Below are positions 1 to 5,011 of a stretch of DNA of 5,011 nt, piece by piece. The first letter of the stretch is position 1. Each line of letters begins with the position of its first letter. The notes below the pieces were generated by a model. It had not been told where the DNA came from. It saw nothing but the letters and a program-made list of their open reading frames with translations, and did not search any database. The DNA is from Gammaproteobacteria bacterium (GTDB taxonomy: Bacteria; Pseudomonadota; Gammaproteobacteria; Pseudomonadales; Azotimanducaceae), in the NCBI GenBank assembly GCA_018667205.1, contig JABIVN010000522.1:1-5011 (forward strand), in the 5' to 3' direction. The position numbers were made by a program, and so were the translations under genes.

Positions 1-9
1 CTCTCCCTT
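1..9 (-). promoter_or_regulatory. Possible ribosome binding site for a following gene beyond the left edge
   Basis: The minus strand ends in AAGGGAGAG about 40 nt after the small-subunit stop. This purine-rich stretch would suit a start codon just outside the window. No coding sequence is visible here, so this is only a hint that the operon continues, for example into a reductase or a cis-diol dehydrogenase gene. Confidence 0.3.
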
Positions 10-48
10 ACTAGTCTGACCTAGCGCTGATTCAGAATCGAATCTCCA

Positions 49-537
49 CTAAACCGAATAAACATCCAGTACGCTATCGATGCTATCGTTTTGCAAAACA
101 ATGTATCGTCCGCTTATTTTCCATTCACCGCCAGAACGCCGCATGGTATGGGTTTGATGACCATAATAGATCTGAGACTTTTTCATGCGGTAGGAATGTG
201 TGACCCAACTCGAGTGCACCAACACATCTTCGCCACGCTGCTCCACCCGAAAATTACTGTTGGTATGGCATGTTCTAGGGAGCGGGCTTGACGCCAGTGA
301 CAAGCCGGTTTCTAAGCGGTATACCCTATCTTCCAAGCCTGCGCGCGAGCCATAGTAGATCAGTGAAAGCTCGCATTGGGGATCAGTTGTAAGAGTATGC
401 TCATCGTCCCACGCTGGAATCCAGTACTCGGCATCCTCTGTGTACAAGTCCAGCCATCCAGCCCAGTTCTTCTCGTCCAAACAAGCGCTCTCTGTTAAAA
501 CCAGATCGACTACCGCGAGCCGTTGTTCAATTAACAT
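49..537 (-). CDS. benB: Benzoate/toluate 1,2-dioxygenase-type Rieske oxygenase, small (beta) subunit
   Basis: This is the structural beta subunit (SnoaL/NTF2-like cone fold) that pairs with the large subunit encoded just upstream, normally as an alpha3beta3 hexamer. It carries no metal site. Recognisable family segments are WLDLYTEDAEYWIPAWDD (28-45), DPQCELSLIYYGSRAGLEDRV (52-72, split here as DPQCELSLIYY and GLEDRV), the WKISGRYIVLQND strand (139-151) and the C-terminal VLDVYSV. The length of 162 residues is typical of BenB/XylY. The start is supported by a strong AGGAGG 8 nt upstream and by the N-terminus matching where family members begin. It is the last complete gene visible in the operon. 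The next gene, if there is one, lies beyond the left edge. Anthranilate or halobenzoate dioxygenase small subunits (AntB, CbdB) are close relatives, so substrate cannot be read from this subunit. Confidence 0.92.
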   Translation of the reverse strand: MLIEQRLAVVDLVLTESACLDEKNWAGWLDLYTEDAEYWIPAWDDEHTLTTDPQCELSLIYYGSRAGLEDRVYRLETGLSLASSPLPRTCHTNSNFRVEQRGEDVLVHSSWVTHSYRMKKSQIYYGHQTHTMRRSGGEWKISGRYIVLQNDSIDSVLDVYSV

Positions 538-1881
538 CTATACACCCTCCTCTTTTTGTTGACCCTGTTCCATCAGGTGCAACCAGCGGCGATGTTGCGT
601 GACAATGATACCCTCATCCTCCAGTTGTGAACCCGAACCCAAGGGAGAAAGACCCAGTTCTTCGGCGTACTGGTCTGGCCCAGGAATAAAATTAGCAGCA
701 CCCCGGGACATATCACTCCACCTCGCATTGCTCCCCTCGAAGCCGCGCTGGCTTTGGTTAAAGGCAGCCAGATCATCGGGTGTGGCCATGCCGCTGGCAT
801 TAAAGAAATCTTCGTATTGACGAATACGGGTGCTGCGGGATTCAGCGGGCTCGCCTTTGGGCGCGAAGCAATAGGTGGTCACCTCAGTCTTATTCACCGA
901 TACAGGGCGAAATACCCGAATTTGTGTGCTCATCTGATCCATGAGAAAAACGTTGGGGTAGAGCAACAAGTTGCGCAGGTATCCGTCCATCCACTTGGCC
1001 CGCAATTCTCCGTACTGCTCACAAAGCTGTTTGTGCTTCCAGTACAAGGGGCGTGCCTCGGGGTTGGGGAACTCACTCCACAAAAGTACATGACCGTTAT
1101 CCAGGTCGTAGTAACCACCCAGAGCTTTACTGATTCCACCCACATCCGCTGCCTTGACCGGGTCATCACCGCGCAGCAATTCCCGCCGACGCTGGATAGT
1201 CTTGACATAGTTTGCGTGAATGGTGTCAACGTGATAACCGTCTACTCCATTTTCGGCTTGTAGCTTCCAGTTACCATCAAAGGTGTAGGTTTGAATACCC
1301 GGCAGTACTTCAAGGCCCTCATCACTTTGGTCTGTTAGCATATCGATGAGCGGAGTGGAGGCCGCCAGATGGTCTGTTAATTCTGGTGCATCCGCCGATA
1401 AACTGCCAAAAACGAATCCCCCATAGCTATCGACACGGCCGATTTTTACCAAGCTCATTTCGCCACCATCGAAGGTGTCGGAATAGCCGGCTTGTTCCGA
1501 ATCACCGAAATGCACGAGCTCACCGCTGGATTTATAACACCAGCCGTGGAAAGGGCACATAAAAAGTTTTTTGTTGCCCCGGCTGCAGTTTTCCACCAAC
1601 AAGCCGCGATGCGCACAGGCGTTGATATAGGCGTTAATACTTCCGCTCGAATCGCGATTAACGATTACAGGCTGCCGTCCAATATGCGTGGTGATGAAGT
1701 CGTTCGGATTTGCGATCTGGCTCTCATGACATAAAAAGACCCAAGTTTTCTCGAAAATATATTTCATCTCAAGTTCGAACAGGTCCGGATCGGTAAATAT
1801 GCTCCGGTCCACCCGATAGATACCTTCATCTGGGCGCTCATCAATATAGGAGCTGAAGTCGATTGTCTTGGCCATTGTCAT
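538..1881 (-). CDS. benA: Benzoate/toluate 1,2-dioxygenase-type Rieske oxygenase, large (alpha) subunit
   Basis: This is the catalytic subunit of a two-component aromatic-ring-hydroxylating dioxygenase, predicted to convert an aromatic carboxylate and O2 to a cis-diol carboxylate in the cytoplasm. The Rieske [2Fe-2S] site is C89-x-H91 and C109-x2-H112. The mononuclear iron site is NGVDGYHVDTIH (211-222), with D214 as the bridging aspartate, H217 and H222 as ligands, and D370 (or D369) in ATPDD as the likely third ligand. Segments such as RQYEDFFNASGMATPDDL and EDEGIIVTQHRRW are hallmarks of the BenA/XylX/AntA/CbdA group. At 447 residues the length is normal for that group. Residues of roughly 225-285, between the iron ligands and the conserved LYPN segment, look less like BenA as I recall it, so the exact substrate (benzoate, alkylbenzoate, anthranilate or other) is open. 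It is translationally coupled at both ends, overlapping the reductase by 4 nt and abutting the small subunit. Confidence 0.93.
   Translation of the reverse strand: MTMAKTIDFSSYIDERPDEGIYRVDRSIFTDPDLFELEMKYIFEKTWVFLCHESQIANPNDFITTHIGRQPVIVNRDSSGSINAYINACAHRGLLVENCSRGNKKLFMCPFHGWCYKSSGELVHFGDSEQAGYSDTFDGGEMSLVKIGRVDSYGGFVFGSLSADAPELTDHLAASTPLIDMLTDQSDEGLEVLPGIQTYTFDGNWKLQAENGVDGYHVDTIHANYVKTIQRRRELLRGDDPVKAADVGGISKALGGYYDLDNGHVLLWSEFPNPEARPLYWKHKQLCEQYGELRAKWMDGYLRNLLLYPNVFLMDQMSTQIRVFRPVSVNKTEVTTYCFAPKGEPAESRSTRIRQYEDFFNASGMATPDDLAAFNQSQRGFEGSNARWSDMSRGAANFIPGPDQYAEELGLSPLGSGSQLEDEGIIVTQHRRWLHLMEQGQQKEEGV
546..551 (-). promoter_or_regulatory. Strong ribosome binding site of the dioxygenase small subunit
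   Basis: A full AGGAGG lies within the last codons of the large subunit, 8 nt before the ATG at 537. The large-subunit stop and the small-subunit start abut (TAGATG). This is the best Shine-Dalgarno site in the window and fixes the small-subunit start. It would help keep the small subunit at least equal in amount to the large one. Confidence 0.8.
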
Positions 1882-2966
1882 TTATCCTCGCTTTGCACGA
1901 CTTCAAGCTGGCGCGAGTCCAGAAACTTGTCGTAGTAAGTGTGTTCTGTGCTCAGCCCACAAACTTGTAGCTCGGCTAAAGCTGCATCGATCATAGGTGG
2001 CGGACCGCATAGATAGGCATGACTAAGGGCTATATCAAAGCCCGCATATTCTCGATCCAGAAATTCCGTCACCATCCCCCGGACTCCCGTCCAGTCTGAA
2101 GGTTCAGGTTCTTCTGACAACACTGGAACAAATCGAAACTCACAGGGCCACTGCTGCCTGATAGATTCCAGTTGCTGCAAACAGTACAGGTCGCGTGTCT
2201 GTCTGGCGCCGAAAAAGAAAGCCACGGGTCTTTCGATACGTTTATTGAGCATATCCGCCAGGATGGAAAGTATCGGCGCCATGCCACTGCCACCGGCAAC
2301 ACATAGAACAGGCGCTTCGGCGGGCCGTAGCCAAAATGCGCCCTGGGGACCATGCAGTTCAAAGGGCTCACCTAGACGGTCCTGCGCAAACAACCACTGG
2401 GTATACTTGCCGCCGGACACGCTGCGCACAATAAACTCTAGCTCGCTAGTACCGCCAGCGACAGGCGGATTGGCAAAGGAGTAACTGCGATGCCGACCAA
2501 ACCCAGGCAAGCCGATGTCGGCGAACTGCCCGGCCATGAAATTCATGGGCTGCTCAATTTCTACGAATACTTTCATAATATCGTGGGTTAATTTCTCCAC
2601 CGCTATTATCGTACCCATGTGTTGTGCAGACACCTGCGCTTCAAGCTCATCGTGCAGGTCAACATCTACTGTCACTGCGCTTTTAAGCATACTCTGGCAC
2701 GCTAGAATAAAGCCGTCTGCTAGTTCCGCCGGCGTTAAAGTTACTGAAGAATCCACTAACGCCCTGACGTCCCCCTCCCGGAGCCGGCATTTACAATTGC
2801 CACACGTACCCACCGTGCAGTGATGAGGGAAAGCGAGCCCGGCCGCCAGGGCACCCTGTAGCAAGGTTTGATCACTTGCCACTTCGAATGTTCTACCAAT
2901 GGGCTCCACAGTCGCAAGACGCGGTTCAAACTGGCTCTTTATTTTGTTTATTAATTTACCTAACAA
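1878..2966 (-). CDS. xylA: XylA-like ferredoxin-FAD-NAD(H) oxidoreductase, electron-transfer component
   Basis: This is a one-chain reductase that passes electrons from NADH through FAD to a plant-type [2Fe-2S] cluster and on to an oxygenase. The ferredoxin domain is N-terminal (about 16-105), with ligands C50, C55, C58 and C90 (C-x4-C-x2-C...C). It is followed by an FAD domain with RSYSF (160-164) and an NAD domain with AGGSGMAP (224-231) and CGPPPM (320-325). The domain order is shared by XylA and BenC/XylZ. The first residues (LGKLINKIKSQF) resemble the XylA N-terminus as I recall it, so XylA is preferred. The length of 362 compares with about 350 for XylA. The start is TTG: the hydroxylase TAA lies in the same frame seven codons upstream, no ATG or GTG falls between them, and the first internal Met is residue 93, inside the ferredoxin domain. 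The gene overlaps the dioxygenase large subunit by 4 nt (ATGA), implying coupled translation. Confidence 0.93.
   Translation of the reverse strand: MLGKLINKIKSQFEPRLATVEPIGRTFEVASDQTLLQGALAAGLAFPHHCTVGTCGNCKCRLREGDVRALVDSSVTLTPAELADGFILACQSMLKSAVTVDVDLHDELEAQVSAQHMGTIIAVEKLTHDIMKVFVEIEQPMNFMAGQFADIGLPGFGRHRSYSFANPPVAGGTSELEFIVRSVSGGKYTQWLFAQDRLGEPFELHGPQGAFWLRPAEAPVLCVAGGSGMAPILSILADMLNKRIERPVAFFFGARQTRDLYCLQQLESIRQQWPCEFRFVPVLSEEPEPSDWTGVRGMVTEFLDREYAGFDIALSHAYLCGPPPMIDAALAELQVCGLSTEHTYYDKFLDSRQLEVVQSEDK
1886..1889 (-). promoter_or_regulatory. Ribosome binding site of the dioxygenase large subunit, two possible starts
   Basis: GAGG inside the last codons of the reductase lies 4 nt before the ATG at 1881 and 10 nt before a second in-frame ATG at 1875 (the protein begins M-T-M). 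The first spacing is short and the second slightly long, so the true start could be either. The first is kept because it forms the ATGA overlap typical of translational coupling. Confidence 0.45.
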
Positions 2967-2976
2967 GGTGATATCG

Positions 2977-2981
2977 CCTTT
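2977..2981 (-). promoter_or_regulatory. Weak ribosome binding site for the TTG-started reductase gene
   Basis: The minus strand reads AAAGG, then 10 nt, then TTG at 2966. A second AAGG lies further upstream, overlapping the hydroxylase stop codon (2983-2986). Both are weaker and less well placed than the GGAGG-type site of the small subunit gene. Translation of the reductase therefore probably relies partly on ribosomes finishing the hydroxylase gene. Confidence 0.4.
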
Positions 2982-2984
2982 GCC

Positions 2985-4091
2985 TTAGTTCGCTGGGTTG
3001 GCATCCAGCCAGTCCGGCCAGTGAGCCACCCGGTTTGCTTCTCGAGCCAGCTCTCTCTCTTCCCCTGTTGCATGTTCAAGATCCCAATTTTTCAATCGCG
3101 GTTGCGCTATATAGGAAAACCATAAAGGGGGAATCAAGCCTGCAAGAAAGCACAAAAATATACTGGGCATTTGCGGGCCCTCTACCTTCGGCTGAAGTCG
3201 ATAAAATGGCAGGTAGGAGTCCATGTGGTGGTCGTTGTGGTTGGTTATTTCGAATGCCAACTGCCGACTGACAGGTTTGAGGTGATTCCACAGATGCTGC
3301 TGGCCATAATTGCTTCCCAGCACGCGCACAAGCCCGTAGTGTTGGTAATAGTTAAACATCTCCACCAATAACTTGGCGACGACAGTGCCAGCCAGCGCAG
3401 CCAGAGCGGCTGCGGGCCCGGCAAACCAGGCAACGGTTCCCAACAGCACTGCAAACTGTAACAGCGCCTTTAATACCCGCCCACCCGGGCTGAACAAACT
3501 GGTATTTCGCCTTTTACAGCTTTCCTTTTCCAGTTGGAAGAAATCCTTAAAAGAACCCGATGTGGCGCGAAAAACAAAGCCGTACACGGTTTCACCTCGT
3601 CTCGCGGTGTCTGAATCTTTAGGTGTTGCCAGGTGTATATGATGGGTATGCACATGTGCTACATCACGCGTGGGATCCGCATAAAAGGTACCCAGTATCG
3701 TCGCGCAGGCCCGGGGAATACGGCCACGCCTGTGCATCAATTCGTGGTTAACCGGCAGGGTCGGAACTGCTCCGAGCCAGCCCAATGTCAGAACAGCGCC
3801 CAGCCATTGGCCGGGCGTAATTGGTTCAGCGCCACCACTGGCACTTGCAACCCAAGTAACATATGCAGCGTAAACCATGAACATAAGTAGCACATGCAGG
3901 TATAGCGGAATATCTGCCAGTATTGGGTAACGAATTTCTCGCGGCCTATGGTCGTAGGGCAGCAGCGTATCCATGATCAACAGAGGTATGAACGTACCCA
4001 CCCCCAGGAAGACCCAATAACCTCCCCAATAAAAGCCCAAAACACCACATAAGACGACGGCAGTGGCGAGGTAATAACGTAAATAGTCCAT
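2985..4091 (-). CDS. xylM: XylM/AlkB-type membrane di-iron hydroxylase (xylene/alkylaromatic monooxygenase, hydroxylase component)
   Basis: This is an integral membrane non-haem di-iron monooxygenase of the fatty-acid-desaturase superfamily. It is predicted to hydroxylate the methyl or alkyl side chain of an aromatic using O2 and electrons from the reductase encoded next. All the family histidine boxes are present: HELMH (116-120), HVHTHH (146-151), NYYQHYG (247-253) and HNDHH (285-289). Hydrophobic stretches near 8-42, 60-83, 97-115, 206-243 and 307-329 fit the multi-pass topology, with the boxes on the cytoplasmic side. At 368 residues it matches the usual XylM length. In NYYQHYG a glutamine replaces the glutamate that AlkB alkane hydroxylases carry. 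The neighbours (XylB-like upstream, XylA-like downstream) argue for an aromatic substrate such as toluene, xylene or p-cymene rather than n-alkanes, but the substrate is inferred. A p-cymene monooxygenase (CymA type) is the main alternative. Confidence 0.92.
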   Translation of the reverse strand: MDYLRYYLATAVVLCGVLGFYWGGYWVFLGVGTFIPLLIMDTLLPYDHRPREIRYPILADIPLYLHVLLMFMVYAAYVTWVASASGGAEPITPGQWLGAVLTLGWLGAVPTLPVNHELMHRRGRIPRACATILGTFYADPTRDVAHVHTHHIHLATPKDSDTARRGETVYGFVFRATSGSFKDFFQLEKESCKRRNTSLFSPGGRVLKALLQFAVLLGTVAWFAGPAAALAALAGTVVAKLLVEMFNYYQHYGLVRVLGSNYGQQHLWNHLKPVSRQLAFEITNHNDHHMDSYLPFYRLQPKVEGPQMPSIFLCFLAGLIPPLWFSYIAQPRLKNWDLEHATGEERELAREANRVAHWPDWLDANPAN

Positions 4092-4100
4092 CGGCGTTTA

Positions 4101-4105
4101 CCTTC
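4101..4105 (-). promoter_or_regulatory. Ribosome binding site of the XylM-like gene
   Basis: On the minus strand GAAGG is followed by a 9-nt spacer and the ATG at 4091. It lies in the 22-nt gap after the alcohol dehydrogenase stop. The gap begins with a short tandem ACTGA repeat (4103-4113) and is too short to be expected to hold a separate promoter. Confidence 0.6.
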
Positions 4106-4113
4106 AGTTCAGT

Positions 4114-5011
4114 TCAAAAACGAAGCACGGCTTTCAACACGGTGCCATCCTCGGCATCCCTGATGGCATCGTTGATATTTTCAAAATCGTAATAAGTGAC
4201 CAACTTGTCCAGTGGGAAACGCCCCTGTTTATAAAGCTCGATCATGCGTGGAATAAAGATATCCGGAATGCTGTCGCCTTCCACGATACCGCGCAGTGTG
4301 CGTCCAAACAGGATATTGTTCATATCAATCGCACATTCTGTGCCCAGTGGTGCTGCGCCAATTTGTCCACAAACCCCGGTCAAAGTCAGGCAGTCCACCG
4401 CCTGCCGTGTTACCTGAGGCAAACCGGTACATTCCAAAGAATAGTGTGCCCCCGTGCCCGTAATAGCCTGAATCGCTTCCACCGCGTCGGTATCGGACGG
4501 GTTGACAGTGTGGGTCGCCCCCAACTCCTTGGCCATAGCCAAACGAGCGGCATTCATGTCCACTGCAATAATCTGAGCACAACCGGTCAACCGTGCACCC
4601 ATAACCGCCGCCAACCCCACCGGGCCACAGCCGAATATTGCGATGGAACTGCCCGCAGTGGGGTTCAGGGCGTTGATGACGGCGCCCGCACCCGTTTGTA
4701 TCCCGCAACCCAGTGGGCCCAATAATTCGATATCTACATCTTTGGGAACCTTGACAATATTGTCCTCCGCTGCCAGCGCGTGAGAGGCAAAGGATGACTG
4801 ATTGAAAAAATTGCCGTGTACAACCTCTTCACCTTTGCGCAAGGTGGTCGAGCCGTCCTCCCGTGTGCAAGAAAAGTTGCGGGGGAACAATTCCAGGCAA
4901 TAAACCGATTTACCTTCCTGGCAGGGATGGCAGTGCCCACAACTTAGGTAACTGAGCACCACGTGGTCTCCGATCTCCACCTTGGTTACCGCCGAGCCCA
5001 CTTTCTCCACC
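4114..5011 (-). CDS. xylB: Benzyl/aryl alcohol dehydrogenase, zinc-dependent MDR family (5' end cut by window edge)
   Basis: This is the C-terminal ~298 residues of a medium-chain zinc alcohol dehydrogenase that oxidises an aryl alcohol to the aldehyde with NAD+ in the cytoplasm. Numbering from the first whole codon (GTG at 5010, an internal Val rather than a start), four structural-zinc cysteines lie at 24, 27, 30 and 38 (CGHCHPC...C). The catalytic-domain cysteine is C102 in GPLGCGIQTGAGA. The Rossmann glycine motif is GCGPVG at 127-132, and D151 ends the second strand, which favours NAD over NADP. The motif LRGIVEGDSIPDIFIPRM near 239-256 closely resembles what I recall of XylB from the TOL plasmid. 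Family members are about 366 residues, so about 70 are missing, including the first catalytic Cys and His. The stop lies 22 nt before the hydroxylase gene, consistent with an operon. Geraniol or other allylic/terpenoid alcohol dehydrogenases of the same family are the main alternative. Confidence 0.9.
   Translation of the reverse strand, partial: VEKVGSAVTKVEIGDHVVLSYLSCGHCHPCQEGKSVYCLELFPRNFSCTREDGSTTLRKGEEVVHGNFFNQSSFASHALAAEDNIVKVPKDVDIELLGPLGCGIQTGAGAVINALNPTAGSSIAIFGCGPVGLAAVMGARLTGCAQIIAVDMNAARLAMAKELGATHTVNPSDTDAVEAIQAITGTGAHYSLECTGLPQVTRQAVDCLTLTGVCGQIGAAPLGTECAIDMNNILFGRTLRGIVEGDSIPDIFIPRMIELYKQGRFPLDKLVTYYDFENINDAIRDAEDGTVLKAVLRF

Noticed and set aside
29..39. Perfect small palindrome GATTC-A-GAATC after the last stop, considered as a terminator
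   Set aside because: The arms are only 5 bp with a 1-nt centre, AT-rich, and with no following T-run on the minus strand, so it would not form a stable hairpin.
754..1263. 169-codon open frame on the plus strand
   Set aside because: It lies entirely antisense to the well-supported dioxygenase large subunit, and its translation shows no recognisable domain.
2515..2823. 102-codon open frame on the plus strand, rich in Ser and Cys
   Set aside because: It is antisense to the ferredoxin and FAD domains of the reductase, and its composition is an artefact of the opposite strand.
2985..4091. Reading the membrane enzyme as an alkane 1-monooxygenase (AlkB)
   Set aside because: The histidine boxes are shared by both families, but the XylB-like and XylA-like neighbours and the glutamine in NYYQHYG favour an aromatic side-chain hydroxylase. 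AlkB usually works with rubredoxin, and none is encoded here.
4103..4113. Tandem ACTGA repeat in the gap between dehydrogenase and hydroxylase genes, considered as an operator
   Set aside because: Two copies of 5 nt can occur by chance, and the 22-nt gap inside an operon is an unlikely place for a regulator site.
4363..4725. 120-codon open frame on the plus strand
   Set aside because: It is antisense to the NAD-binding domain of the alcohol dehydrogenase, with no supporting motif or ribosome binding site considered convincing.

Overview
The window holds five genes, all on the minus strand and tightly packed, so transcription runs from right to left. It reads as part of a catabolic operon for methyl- or alkyl-substituted aromatics in a proteobacterium. 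The evidence for this is the TOL-like (XylB, XylM, XylA) and benzoate-dioxygenase-like (BenA/XylX, BenB/XylY) protein families, Shine-Dalgarno sites of the GGAGG type, a base composition near 50% G+C by eye, and gene junctions of -4 to 22 nt. A gammaproteobacterium is my guess. The sequence alone does not settle the genus.

Layout in transcription order: (1) 5011-4114, the C-terminal ~298 residues of a zinc-dependent benzyl/aryl alcohol dehydrogenase (XylB-like), cut by the right edge; (2) 4091-2985, a membrane di-iron hydroxylase of the XylM/AlkB family; (3) 2966-1878, a ferredoxin-FAD-NAD reductase most like XylA, starting at TTG; (4) 1881-538, the Rieske large subunit of a benzoate/toluate-type dioxygenase; (5) 537-49, its small subunit. 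Only 48 nt follow the last stop. They hold no convincing terminator, and a Shine-Dalgarno-like stretch at the extreme left edge suggests the operon continues.

Inferred working: XylM plus the reductase hydroxylate the methyl (or alkyl) group of an aromatic to an aryl alcohol, and the dehydrogenase oxidises this to the aldehyde. An aldehyde dehydrogenase not in this window would give the aromatic acid, and the Rieske dioxygenase would convert that to a cis-diol carboxylate. A diol dehydrogenase (BenD/XylL type), also not seen here, would complete conversion to a catechol. In the classical TOL plasmid the upper (xylUWCMABN) and lower (xylXYZL...) steps lie in separate operons. Here the two halves are merged, and the only visible reductase sits between the membrane hydroxylase and the dioxygenase. 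That raises the possibility of one reductase serving both oxygenases. No RNA genes, mobile elements, CRISPR arrays or promoters could be supported.
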